Source: Gadus chalcogrammus (lineage: Eukaryota; Chordata; Actinopteri; Gadiformes; Gadidae). Taken from it: DNA of 64,000 bases. Positions within the stretch are counted from its first letter, which is position 1; every line of letters starts with the position of its first letter. The stretch is from assembly GCF_026213295.1 (NCBI RefSeq), contig NC_079415.1:23879847-23943846 (forward strand). The letters run 5' to 3'. Made by a program: the position numbers and the translations under genes. This document shows positions 37,170 through 49,603 of this stretch, in pieces. The notes beneath the pieces are model-generated. The model did no database searches. It was not told the origin of the DNA and saw nothing but the letters and a program-made list of their open reading frames with translations.

Positions 37170-39420
37170 GTATAAACTATTACTCCGACGATATCACAGA
37201 CCTGTTTCCAAGTTGCTAATTAAACCACGGCGGGTCTGTGAACAGAAGTTCCACAAATGTCCCTTTCTACTCACCCTGATGTTCGCCGACAAGCCGATTG
37301 CTGATGCAGAGGGTGTTAAACTCGAAGAAGTAGTTTCATAGTAATATGTATCTGTGCAATATCCATCTGTGCAATATCCATCAACATCCACCAGAAAGTA
37401 AACCTCCAACATAAACACCTAAAGTAAACGCGACACTCTTGATCCGCCTCACATCTATGCTCATCCGCGGGTGTATCTCCCAAAGTGTATCCAACATGTC
37501 TTTCAGGTCCCGTCCACCCAGAGCCGATTTTTTTTTTAAACCATGTCTTTAATAACCATGTTATTAGGCAGATAATAAACCATTTTCTTTAATAGGTCCA
37601 CGGTTCAAATAAAACCGGACCTATGCGGTTTTGTGTTAGGATTCGTGTGGACGCCTGAAGCGATGCTAGAGTTCCATCTAAAGTTAGTTTTTTTTTTGTA
37701 GCTTTAAATACAGCCCCTTGGTCAATTTAATTACTTACTGTACATTAAAAAGTATTTCAACTCAATCTAAAAGGTTCAACAACTACTATCTCCTCCGCGA
37801 CTTGAATGTTTTTATACAGGGCGCAGGCTGGATGCGCGCAGGCTTGATACACTTTTTTGTGTGGAGAACCAGCGCCTTGAATACGTAGGTACTACAGCGT
37901 TTGTACAGCTCGTTGCGTTTCCGCAATGAGTCAGTCTTTACGCAGATATTCCTGAAACGCATCACAGGATAACGGAGGGGGAAAGATTATTTTCCCCTTG
38001 ATACTTGGTTGCTCTTTATGGGGCGCTCCAGTGTCTCCGCTCGGGCGTCCCTTAGAGAGAGCATGGCCACTTCCAAAACCTCTCCCTCGCCGCACAGCAT
38101 CCGAAATGCCCTATGCATGGCTATGCAACCTAATCCCACCATTAGATGGTCAATGTTAGAGGTGGCTCGGTCGCAAACGAATCAGTTCGAATGAACCTTT
38201 CGGAACTTCCTCTCTAGCGTTCGTCACTCACTGTGTGAATGGTGAAGAGGGACCAAGTGAGAGACGTCACGACTCAGAGAGCCAGCCAATCATATGCTGT
38301 TCTAGGACTGAGTCTAGGACGCTCTCGTTGAATTTTAGCCAATGACAGACAGAAATCAACCGGTTTCTTGGAGAAAAAAAACAAATGGGCTTAGTGAGCG
38401 AGCTATCTATTATTCACATTGGCCATCTGTTGCATGGACGTATTTAAAGGACACATTGTACATATTTATAATTCGAAATTCGTCCCAGCCTTTATACCAC
38501 AGATACTCTAGGGTCTAAAGCATATACCCGCGTTGTCTGATTACAGTTTAATTCTTTTTTTACAACCTACCAGCTCTCGTTGTGAAGACAAGTCACCGCA
38601 CCATTGTAAATGTTACAAAAGCTCTCGTTTTGAATTTAATTTAATTTTGGCAGCTAGATTTAGTCTTGGGCTGCATAGGGTTCTGTTTAAGAGAGCCTAA
38701 AACACCCGGGACCCCCACCATCATTGCTAAATCAAGTCCATTATCTTGCTGATATGTTAAACATCCAATAATCAACTACACCCCCAACCCGCTGCATTTG
38801 GTTAAAGTTGTAATGTTGACGTTTGAGAATGAGAACAAGGGAGGAGCTAAGTCTGAGAACCGTGCATACCATGATTGGATTCATCGCTACCGACACCGAA
38901 ACTTGAATGAACGAACTAACGAACGAGGAGCTGAGTCTGACTGACTCAGAGAACCGTGCATGATTCGATTCACCGCTACCGGAAACTCGACTGAGCGAAC
39001 AAACAAACAATTTGCGAACGCCTCCTCTTGGCGAACTGACGGACGCGAACTGAATCGCGGAATCGAATCACTAAATCCAACCCTGGTCTAGGTTGACTGG
39101 GACCTCTCGGCAGCAGAAAATGAGAATGGCAGTTTCCATGCACCGGCAGCACCAACACGCACACCAGTCACACCCACACGATCCGAAGGTGGAGCTGGAG
39201 CCGGAAATTGATCCCTCTCCACCGGGTGGCAGTCGGACACTATAGGCATGTCCCTCACAGGCTGAAACGCGTAACCAGCCATATTAAAATCACAATTTTC
39301 CGCCGTTGAGTGTAGAAGACGTTTGCGTGTCTGCAGCAACGACCTAGTCCTACCATGCCAGTGACATCATCGGCGCTCCAATACTAAAAGACGCATTTTT
39401 ATTTGTTGCCAAAAAAAGCT
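37170..39420. other. repeat-like intron DNA, no exon seen
   Basis: From about 38155 to 39085 the text (GAATCAGTTCGAATGAACC on one side, GGAATCGAATCACTAAATCC on the other) looks like a degraded TIR element. 38455-38525 recurs inverted at about 46475-46550 inside another hAT element. Confidence 0.35.
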
Positions 39421-39429
39421 ATATATTGA

Positions 39430-40561
39430 TTTTTTAAATATTTTTTTTAGTGTCATCTTTTTTATAATGGTCATAACTAACACGTTATCGATGTTGATTA
39501 TTTCAGTTCGGTTAATCTTTAACGCGTTATTAACGGCGTTACCACAAACAGATTTTAACGGCATTAATTTTTTTATCGCGCGATTACCGCTCATTTGGTT
39601 TGGCAAACATTGTCGTTTTTTCACTTGCTGTCTAGCAACAACTAGTCACGTTAGAAAAACGACAACACCACACCGGATCTAGCTACACCGGAAACAAAAC
39701 ATCAAGCACGCCGCATGAACTTGTTGGGGCAAGCAAGGAGCGGGTGAAAAACTCCTTAAAAGTGTGTGTGTGTTTGTGTATGTTTGTGTATCACTCTGTT
39801 CGAGCCTGCACGCGAGTTCAATGTTGTCATTAGCTATTACGTCTTTCTGACCAACGCAGTTCAAGACCACCCTGGGCTGTACCACTTCGGGAGGGGCCGC
39901 TCAGTTACTCCCCTCTAGACAAAATCGACTTGGTTGCGACGTTGACAGTTTGTGAGTGTTGCGTCTGTTGAGTGAGTGAGAGGTTGCGGCCGCACAGCTC
40001 AGGCTGCCGGACGGCGCTGCAAGAAACTTTTATAAACGCAATATTGTTAACCCGCAGTAATCAGCCCAACAGCCCCGAAACGTTAACGCCCCACCAGGAA
40101 TTCTCCAGACTCTCCCGATGACCACTCCGCCACGTGTCTGTGCGCGTGTGTGTGTGTAGGCGTTATTCGATAGCCTGGTAATGTGTATAGGCCTACGTAC
40201 GGTAGGAATATTCATAGTGGTTTAAATAACAAATGTTATAGAATTTCACATCTTCGCTGAGCAAGAGTTTTGTTCGAAAGTTCAGTGATTTAAACAAATA
40301 AAAGGGGCTATTGAAGTTTTACGCTAGGCCTACTATCATGCACCTACCCGATGTCAAGTGGACCGGGTTGAATTCACTGCGGGTCTCTCTTATATCCATC
40401 TTACCAAATATATTTTATCACTGCCCTTCTCAACACTCTCTGATCTCACTAAAAGGCTAGCAGCACGAAATCAAGGGATATTTAGAAAAAATGTGCGGTT
40501 AATCACAAGTTAACTATGACATTAATGCGATTAAATATTTGAATCGCTTGACAGCACTAGT
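39430..40561 (+). mobile_element. hAT-like repeat, copy B (empty site)
   Basis: It is the paralogue of 1167-2712. It includes TTAACGGCATTAATTTTTTT on the left and ends CGCTTGACAGCACTAGT. At 40217-40228 it has GGTTTAAATAAC uninterrupted, where copy A carries the 776-bp insertion. Confidence 0.6.
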
Positions 40562-40699
40562 TGTAATGCAAGCTGCATTGATTATTGCATTGTTCATAAA
40601 AGGTCATATTTGTGACAAAAGCTTTTTCTCTAATAAAATATTAGATAAATTAATTAATCTGTTGATGTCTTTAATGATCATCACAAAAGTAGGAAATGA

Positions 40700-41155
40700 T
40701 TAGCAATCTCTAAAGTAGCAAACTCGGATGTAAATATACATTTCTGAAAAACATGCATGGAAATGAACAATGCAATAATCAATGCAGCTTGCATTACACC
40801 ACAATATAGATGAATGTACAAAAAAAAAAATTTCAGTTTTCTTTTCTTTCTAATCTTGCTTTTCTATGTCTTTAAAGAAAAAAGCTGCTCAGTCAATTAG
40901 GAGTTATTGTGCCTGGCTGTGAGTTTGCGTGCATGCTGTAGGCTGAATCGCAATTGTGTCAAGACAAATCAGATTGGCCAATACACACTGAAGATAAATG
41001 AAATCATTCTAAAACGATCCCTCTCTGCGGAACAGAATGTTGAAGCATTTTTTTTTTTAATTCAGATTATTAATTTATCTGCATCAAGACGGAATCGTTC
41101 TAGAGAGAATCGCGATGCATCGAAGAATCTATTATTCTTCCCACCCTACTATCCC
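40700..41155 (-). mobile_element. hAT-type fragments, right arm of the inverted pair
   Basis: Inverse complement of 34970-35500, including CTGCATCAAGACGGAATCGT against ACGATTCCGTCTTGATGCAG. Confidence 0.55.
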
Positions 41156-41348
41156 TGAGTAACACACACACACACTCTGGTCATGTTATTCTTCTTTTCA
41201 GTGGCGTAAAATGGATCATTGGAATTATGACAACCGCTAATCACCACGTGGTAGACCGGCATAAAGCTCAAATCTTAAGCCCCCCCCACCTCAGCCCAAA
41301 CAACAGACCACCGGGAGGCCGGCGCACAGCAAGGAGGGGCGGAGCCTA

Positions 41349-41621
<273 letters not shown>

Positions 41622-41689
41622 TTAGAGAAAGACTTGACCTTTTGGGGGTAGAGAGTTATGATCTGGCCACCATAGCGCAATATGTTTGT

Positions 41690-43160
41690 GTTAAAAAAAA
41701 AGTTTATTTGGAAGGAGTGGGTCGAAAAGGGTATCCTTAGATTAGAACATTTAGACAGCACAGATACACTTAAATCATTTGATGACCTAAAACAATAATA
41801 TGATTTACCTTAAACTCAATTCTGGAGATATTTGCAATTACGACATGCTTTGCAACAATTTTTGGGTCGAGGCTTCATTCCCCAAGGCCAGCAGATAAAT
41901 TACATAAAATTCTCAAGTTATTGGTTAGAGTCATGAAGCAGCTAAATATTATAAGATGCTGATGGAATCTGGAGGGATGTAGGTGTTTCGGCCCTTAGAC
42001 TTATCTGTGAAAGAGATTTGGGGGTATCATATGATGAACAGGATTAGGCTTCAATTTGTGGTAATTCTCGATTAATGTCAAGGGATCTGAGAGTGAGACT
42101 TATTCAATTTCAAATTTTAAATAGTTTCTATTAGACCCCGAGTAGGCTTTTCAGACTGGGTTTAAAGGACGCAGCTACTTGCTGGAAGTGTGGTATGGAT
42201 GAAGGTACACACTATGTTCATGCCCCCGTTTTAATCAATATTGGAAGAAGATTCACTGTTACATAAGCAATGTTATAAAAAGGCAATTTGTGTGCTGTCC
42301 TAAATTATATATATTTGGGCTACTGCAAACTTGGTTCAGTGGGCCTTTCCGCACCCACTGAAGTACTGGACACAGACTGCTATCATGATTGGACGACAAA
42401 TCATTCTCAGGAACTGGAAGAAACCAGGAGAACCACCGGTTCAGGAATGGGTGACTGAATTAGGAAAAGTGGGTGCATATGAAAGGATACCATATAGGAC
42501 GCAGGACAGGACAGAAAAATATCTCCAGTAGTGGGGGCATGTACCTTGACTCTATACACATGCCAAGTGTAAGGATAGGGGTGTGACGATTCACTCAGCT
42601 CACGATTTGATATTGGGTTCACGATTCGATATTCTAACGATATTTTGAACAAAACTTGAATGAAGAAAATGTATGACAGAACACATATTTTGCCACAAAA
42701 CAATGCCATTTGCCATATATTTCCATTTCTTAGGAAATTGTAAACAAGATGTGTTATAATAACATGTACATACCAATCACCTTGTCATAAATGGCAATAA
42801 ACAAAAAGTTCCTTAGTCTATTTAGTTTTAAAGTTCAAACTTATGTCCATAAATAAAGTATGAAAAAAAAAAAATCATCTCAACGCATTTCGTCACGTTT
42901 TAATATCGCAATTTTTCGTGGCACGAAATATCACACCCCTGGATGTTAATGTTGTCAGTATGCTACTTTTTTCTGTGTTTGGGTTTTCTCTCTATTTTAC
43001 AATGTGTTTATTCTCACATTATTATTTCACCTTAGGAAGTAAACCACCCTGTATGTAGGCTGAACCCTTTTGGTTATGGGGTAGGATAAGCTGTGTGATT
43101 GTTGCTACAGAATCGTTTCTGTATGTTATGTTGCATGATGCTCTATATTAAAGTAAATAA
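41690..43160 (+). mobile_element. L1-like LINE, decayed 3-prime end of ORF2 and 3-prime UTR
   Basis: Broken frames contain CWKCGMDEGTHYVH, like the cysteine-rich part after the reverse transcriptase of L1-type elements, and IGRQIILRNWKKPGEPPVQE, like its C-terminus. The sequence ends in AAGTAAATAAATAATTGC. Many stops are present. It is interrupted by a TIR element at about 42578-42943. Confidence 0.6.
42578..42943. mobile_element. hAT-type MITE inside the LINE
   Basis: Left end TAGGGGTGTGACGATTC and right end GAAATATCACACCCCTG are inverted. I could not define an exact target duplication. Confidence 0.55.
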
Positions 43161-43279
43161 ATAATTGCAAGTCATAAAAATAAGAAAAAAAGGCTGAAGT
43201 CATAGACGTGAAATTTCAACACTGCGATCTACAGTTATTTCAAAAGTACTCCAAAAATATACTATTTCCATCTTTAAAG

Positions 43280-43545
43280 GTCCCATGGCATGCTACTTTA
43301 TGGATGCTTTAATATAGATATTAGTGGGCTATTAGTAGTATTTGAAGACGTTCCCGAAATTCAGCCGTGGTGCAGAATTACAGCCACTACGAGCCAGTCG
43401 CACATTGAGCTTTCCCCAAACGCGCCATTTCGGTGTCTAGCTTTAATGCAAATGAGGAAGAGAGGCGGGTCAAGGAGGAGTGTGTGGCCCTGAGCAGCTT
43501 AAGGCCACGGTACCATGTGCTGTTTACAGTGGATGTATAGCAATG
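43280..43545 (+). mobile_element. fragment of a fish MITE (AAGGTCCCATGGCATG type)
   Basis: It starts AAAGGTCCCATGGCATGCTA. A relative starts at 63937 (AAAGGTCCCATGACATG). Confidence 0.45.
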
Positions 43546-43547
43546 GC

Positions 43548-43682
<135 letters not shown>

Positions 43683-44102
43683 CTTGGGCGGACAAATGTC
43701 CGACACTATTCCAGAATATCGGACATTTGGAATATCTTCCGGACGGTATTCACTAATAATTAAATAATCACCAAAAGTCCACATTTAAATGACAAACGAC
43801 ACAAACTAAGTTGCTTCAATAAATGCCATTCTTTAAATTAGCCTAGGCAAAAAAACAGCCATTCTCGGCAAAAATGGTAAACGGGTAAAAAATAATTAAT
43901 TTGATTATTGCAATTCTTGCAGGCTACTTTCGGCGCAACTTCATGGCATGGAAGTGCTCCGCTGCTCGCGAAAAGTTGAAGTCTTTCAACCCCGGCCCAA
44001 GGCTCGATATGCCTATCAGCCTCGTCACCTTTTCCTCAGCTAGGCGGTTTCTGATAGATGTTTTAATCCTGTTTGAGAGAAAAGCCTCGTTCCGCACGAA
44101 CA

Positions 44103-44290
44103 ATGGACATGGGGATTGTACTGGCGATTGACGTCGGGAAAGATTTGTGCGTTCACACCTTCGCCGTGCACAGGCGAGCGTGTTCACAAGGATTTGTGAC
44201 ACGTCAAATTCGCGCGAGTTGAAATATTCCAACTTTGACGCGAATTTTGCGGGATGACAGCCAATCAGCGTTAAATTTTTTCTCAGACAT
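44103..44290 (-). mobile_element. transposon end, inverted partner of 63240-63430
   Basis: The minus strand reads AACGCTGATTGGCTGTCATC and later GCTCGCCTGTGCACGGCGAA. The same order is found on the plus strand at 63261-63385. Confidence 0.5.
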
Positions 44291-45328
44291 GTGGGCCGTT
44301 TACATTTTATTATACCGGCCATGGGTGCGTGCAATCGGCCAAAGTCCGGCTAACGTGAACACTGACACAGACCCACACCTCATTAAAGGGGTTATACAGA
44401 AATGTTTTAGTTTAATTTACTACCTTACTACCGTGAAATACAGTTTCTGTCGTGTTTTATTCTGCATTTTGTAAATCCCAATGAAACGGAAACCGGACCG
44501 GAAGCAGAAATGGGCTGTTTATGTTTGGTTGTAGACTTTTTTCTCGGTTCTCCGTGTCAACAGAAGGGCTCGAAAAGACTACAACCAGCCCCCCTTTCCG
44601 TTTCTGGTCAACGAGCAATGAGTCTTCAAACAGAAATCAATGGATTTACAAAAGGCCAAATAAAACACAACGGACTATTTCGTCACAATACTTCATGAAA
44701 AAAAAAAAGATGAGGATGTCTGCATTGCCTGGGCAGTGCATAGACTCTGATGTTCGTGGCTCCCTTTACGAGCCGCAATATAGCGACGAGCAGCTGAAGC
44801 TGTTAGAGGAACAGGAGGCGGCTGCTGTGGCTGCTACAGCCGAGGCAGAAGACCTGCCTGTCGCGGACGAGGAGCCCAGAACGGCTTGAGCTGGGGCGGA
44901 TTGGTGGTGCCTGTGCTCTCACTGTGCGCCTATGGACACAGAGGCAGAGTCCGTCTGCTGCAAAGGATTTCAAAGACGTTGATTTCTTCTGAACAAAATC
45001 TCTGAATCAGTCGAGGACACGGACGGATGTGTTGTGGAGCATCCGAGTTTCGCACCGCATATGGACAGCGGCGACCTGGAGAACTATCTCAAGAATCCCA
45101 ATGGTGAACTGGAAACGTCAGCCAAAGCCTGCAGGGACGAACGGACGTCTGACTGTAAAGTGAGTGTGTTTATTTCCTTTCTGTTACTAGCGTGAAATGT
45201 TAACTGCATAAAGACCATCTATCGCTAACTGTGTGCTCAATGTTTTGTCTAGACAATATCGCCTAACAGACTACCGACACTTTCTGGAATGGGTCCTGCA
45301 AGGCGAGAGATTGGGCAGAGGCTGTCAT

Positions 45329-47084
45329 AAGTGTTGTGCCTGAACTTGTTCATATTTTGGCGAACGTGAACTGAACGTACTGTATTACTGCCTGATGAAC
45401 GTTATTGTGAACTCGTTCATTCTGGTGTCAGTGAACGGCACGCTCACTTGGTTTAACTTTGTTCAATAGGGGGATTATTTGTTTATCAACACGGCGGATG
45501 CACGCGCAGAATGATCGCCAAAAGAAAATTTGTTTCACCGGTTGCCATGGTTATCTCCGTGTGGTTAATTTGCAGTTGCAGTGTTGTCAGCCTACTGTTA
45601 CATTTAAGCAATAGATCACAACAGGCTGTGGTATGCGCTCATTATACCACTGTTAAGGGGCGTTGCTCGGCCCGACGCGCAGCGGAGGTTCGGTCAAAGC
45701 TTTGCACGCCCGGCGATTTCACCGTCTTATCTCAAGTTTCCTGTGTAAAACCGAGGGGGTAATATTCCCCGTTCGTCACGGCGCGGGCTTTCTTGGTTCA
45801 CTGCAGAAGGCGGGGCTGCGCACGGAGTCTGGACCTCTTTAGAATAATTTGCATATACCCGAATGTTTTTCTTTTTTTATGAATGAAGACACCCGCATGC
45901 AAGAATGAGTTCACATCTGAGTGTAGGCTACAAACGCGATTAACTATTTACAAATGCAAAAACGCCAACATATTCTTTATTTTGCTGACCACTTTTGGGT
46001 AAGGGACGGATTAGGGTTTTTTAGCTGACAAAAGGCTCATAAGGACAGTTCCTCTGCATCTCTAACCCTAACCCTAGATCGCACCATTTTTCAACGTCTT
46101 TGTTTAATACGACTGCATTATCTTCTCTCACATGATCAGCAGCTCGTGGATTTCACTTTCTCTCCATTTAGAACTCCTCAGGATGATATCACAGCGTTGT
46201 CTCTGTGGAGACACTGCAGCAACGAGTTTGCCTCTACCCAACATGATCAGGCGTGACATTTACGTTATTAGGGCATATACTTGTTTATATGTACGTCTTT
46301 TAAGAGTCATCTAGTGCTTGGTAGGCATATGACTAAGGCAGCTGACGGGCCTGCGCCACAGTTCCAGATGCACTTTCATTAATCAATTCCTTGAACTAGC
46401 CTTTGATAATGTTCTGGCCCGCCACCTACTGCTGGAAAGAAAATTGGCCCGAGGCCAAACTTAGTTGCTGACCCCTGCTATAGACCCTAGAGTATCTGTG
46501 GTAAAAAGGCTGGGATGAATTTCGAATTATAAATATGTACAATCCATAACCTAAGCTCTCTGGCTCGACCAGCGGACTAGAATACCTCCTAGAATCATTG
46601 CTTGTTGGCCGGAAAGAGAATGGGGGGCTGTTTACGTTTGGTTGAAGTCTTTTTGCTTGGTTCTCCGTCCCAACAGTAGGGCTAGAACCAAGCGAAAAGA
46701 CTACAACCAAACGTGAACACCCCCCCCCCTACCGTTTCCGGCCAACGAGCAATGAGTCTTCCAAAATAAATCAATGGGATTCACAAAATGCACAAAATGT
46801 GCAATAAAACACGATAGAAACTGTATTTTGCTACGATACTTCATTCAACCACTCTATTTCACCCTAGACAAACCAGAAAGGGGGCTCAATGTTCAAAATA
46901 CCGGAAAAATAAAAGCTCACAGCAACATGTTGAAAGAAAGACCTACAAACTAGTTAATTTTTGAAACTGTGAACTTAGGTTCAAATTTTTTAATTATGCA
47001 CGTTTAAATGAACTAGTTCATTTTAAAATTTGTGAACTGAACTTTGAACTAGTTCACGTAGAAAGTGAACTTTCCCCAACACTG
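45329..47084. mobile_element. 1.76-kb hAT element in the P2X7-like exon, TSD GCTGTC(A/G)T
   Basis: The right end CCCCAACACTG matches the inverse of the left end AAGTGTTG. The 8-bp duplication is GCTGTCAT (45321-45328) and GCTGTCGT (47085-47092), one mismatch. Subterminal GTTCACTTTCTACGTGAAC-like motifs (read inverted) are typical of a fish hAT group. There is no transposase. A short telomere-like CTAACCCTAACCCTA lies at about 46062-46076. Confidence 0.75.
46622..46727. repeat. foldback (palindromic) element
   Basis: Two arms of about 40 bp around GTTTACGTTTGGTTGAAGTC and its near-complement, separated by about 20 bp. A partly deleted relative lies at 44510-44610. Confidence 0.7.
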
Positions 47085-48615
47085 GCTGTCGTGTTGTTTG
47101 ACCTTCTTGCGTTGTGCAGACCATCCGACTAAAATATCCAGCTCCAGACGGCCAGTACTGCGGGCACCAAGAAGCTGACTACTCTCAGGAGGAACTATAA
47201 GTTTCATTGTTTACATATATTTTTTTGGTTACTTAAAATAAATGGTTCAAATTCATGTTGTTGTAGTCCTTAGCAGTGTTGCTCCTAGTGTATATTTGAG
47301 AAAGAATATCATTGGACGACCAACATTTCACAAGTGGAGCTACTAAGCTACTGTTGCCTTAGATCAGTGGTTCTCAACCTTTTTTGAGCAAACGCCCCTC
47401 TGACCTTACCCTGATCCTCTGGCGCCCCCAATAAAAAAATAAAAATAAACGAACAACCCCACTCACACTCGTGTTATATTGCTTAAATCATTTTGAATTG
47501 ATTTTGCGTTGGTCACTAATAGCAATGAATATAAAAAAATACAAAAAATATAAAAATATATTGATGAATATTCATGACATGCAATTAAACTTCCAGAGAG
47601 AGAGAGACACAGTGACAGAGACAGAGAGAGAGGCCAAGAAAGAAGAGTTGAGGAAGAAATGGTTGGATTGAACATTCATTCACCGTGACCGCGGTGCGGG
47701 TACTCCCGCGACTCCCGTCCGCCATGTCTCCCGTCGTGCCACGGCACCCTACGGCCCGGGCACCGTGACCACTCCCGCGTCTCCCGCGAATGAATGAATG
47801 GCCCGGGAACCACGGGCACCGCTGCCCGGGCAACGCGGACTCCACGAAAACAGCCTGGCCTAATAAGGCCTATATATTTTGTATTTGAAATGCAACAGCC
47901 TTTTCGGGAAGACGCTCGGAGCAGCTGGAACTGAACAAGAGGAAGTTGTGTTGGTTATTGAGCTGTTAACCCACGAACTTGGGTTATGTTTATCAGCATT
48001 ACTATAGAGATCATGACGAAAGCTGATGTAACGGGATTCCGGGCGTGTGCAGGACCGAACCGCGCTGTATTCAGGGTATCTGCAGGTTTCAGCAAGTCAA
48101 ATTTAAGACTTTTTAAGACCTTTTTAATACCACCTTGAATGAAATTTAAGACCTTAAACCTGCGATGGTAGGGGGGATCCCGCTGTATTACAACCCAACC
48201 ATAGCATGTGTGTCACTCAATGAGACTCATTCAAGTTTACTTTCTGTCTGTTTATTGAACATAAAGTGATACTCCAGGGCTCCAGACTAACTTTTTCCTT
48301 GGGTGCACTGGTGCGCCTACATTTTTAATTTGGGTGCACCAGCACGTATTTATGGTGCACCCAAGTTGTAAGTTGTTGAGAGGGGGGTGACAGCGTCTGG
48401 GCCCCCGGGCAGCTGCACCGGTTGCACCGTCGATATTTACGCCACTGATTAATAATATTTTCACCATTAAATAAATGCCTTCAGTAAGACCTGGGGGGTA
48501 TACCACGAACCTCGTTGAACATACCCAGGCTTTCTTGGGAAAACCTGGCTCGACAGAGTCGCAACTCGCAATCACAGTTAAATGTTACCACGACGCTCAC
48601 TTTAGATTCAATTAG

Positions 48616-48867
48616 TTGACCCAGGTTATCCGCTTTAGGTTCAATCATGGACATAATAAGGGTTCAATGCGCGTTTACATAAAAGGGGCGTTTCTCGCGT
48701 CATTTGACTCACCCTTATGCAAAATAAATCGCGCAAGAGCGGTGTATTTCATCCAAGGCGAGCAATGTATTATTATGAACTCCTACGAGGAATTCAAAGT
48801 TCAAATCACAGCCAAGGGGAACACGGTTGCCCATAATATGGCTAGGGTGGCGCGCTGGCAAAAATAG
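48616..48867 (+). pseudogene. Myb/SANT-like frame inside hAT-like copy 1
   Basis: SYEEFKVQITAKGNTVAHNM and ARVARWQK match the first Myb-like repeat of fish transposon accessory proteins. The expected continuation IADRVN is present one base out of frame after a shortened A-run, so the frame ends early. Copy 2 (60900-61100) has the same lesion. The phrase CCTGGGGGGTATACCACGAA at 48490 may be the end of the element that brought it. Confidence 0.5.
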
Positions 48868-48920
48868 CCGACCGTGTTAATTCGTAAGAGAAAAAGATTC
48901 TGCATATTGTCTAAAAAATA

Positions 48921-49603
48921 TTATGTATCATCATCCCTTTTACCCCCATATATGTGGGGCCCCATGAATTGCGAGCCCAAGTACCGGGAATGCACTCGAT
49001 CTCCGACCCAATATCGGACGTGCACGTCAAGTTGCTTGCTTTTAGTGGCGTGGTTCAACGTCTCAAATATCAAAACAAAATCAGCCTTGTTGACGCTGCA
49101 GATTAGCTCGTTTCGGATGAAAGGCGCTGGTCCGAAGCGAGTTATATACGCCGTTTTGTCCCTTCCAGCAGTAAAGGTGCTCGCGATTTGAGAGTCAGGG
49201 AACATCAAACCGAAGAGATCTCCTATCCCCTCATTCGAGTTGTAGGACTGGTGCTTGACCACTGTGTTTAGAATCCACAACACCTCCGCTTTCAGTGTTG
49301 GTGTCGCACCAAATGCTACCCTCAGGTCAGTGCTAGCAGCGCGGACCGTCTGCGGCGGTGGCGCCGGGGCAGAGATGCAAAACGTAGAAATGGCTGGGGT
49401 CTGAGTGTGGCTCCTGGCAGAGGTTTTATGTTTTTGGCTCTGCATATGGCTGACGACAGCCTTAATCCCCATGGTGCCGAGCTTGAATGTAGGCTACTTT
49501 TGTACGGAATGCATCTGGCCTGTTCTGGGTTGGCAACGGACGCTAGACAACCTCGGAAACGGACGTCTTCCAGCCAACTGACGTTGAACTTGCATTTACC
49601 CAC
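48921..49603 (-). pseudogene. zinc-finger/hAT-derived protein fragment, copy 1
   Basis: MGKCKFNVSWLEDVRF opens the frame at 49603. In complete relatives a C-x2-C...H...H finger follows; here the first pair is CIPY, damaged. A one-base slip moves the reading to MGIKAVVSHMQSQKHKT. Then EVLWILNTVVKHQSYNSNEG, LFGLMFPDSQIASTFTAGRD and KTAYITRFGPAPF follow. This order is typical of hAT-related fish proteins with a TTF/BED-like finger, of which only the N-terminal 200 residues remain. Confidence 0.5.

Larger units (their letters stand above)
44701..47200 (+). pseudogene. P2X7 C-terminal-domain-like gene, broken by stops and a hAT insertion
   Basis: The plus-strand frame reads LYEPQYSDEQLKLLEEQEAA, then after an in-frame TGA (44887-44889) GADWWCLCSHCAPMDTEAES and VCCKGF. 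A second TGA follows, then DGCVVEHPSF. This matches the cysteine-rich intracellular domain of P2X7 receptors, which in fish also occurs as stand-alone proteins. The donor GTGAGT is at 45160 and the acceptor at 45251-45252. The next exon gives YRLTDYRHFLEWVLQGERLG (its frame is one base off the splice phase). At 45329 a hAT element interrupts it. After the element the same frame continues RVV, a TGA, PSCVVQTIRLKYPAPDGQY and a TAA at 47198-47200. No membrane segments are present. Three stops, a phase error and the insertion make it a pseudogene. Confidence 0.6.

Noticed and set aside
37194..37418. Second half of the THAP domain after 37166
   Set aside because: A weak RVCEQKF match exists in another frame, but spacing and following residues do not fit, so I did not join it.
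43924..44334. Minus-strand 136-codon frame
   Set aside because: It overlaps a transposon end that recurs inverted at 63240. No domain is visible.
44510..44698. Plus-strand frame MGCLCLVVDFFLG
   Set aside because: It covers the foldback relative and is shared with the hAT interior at 46620, so it is not a gene.
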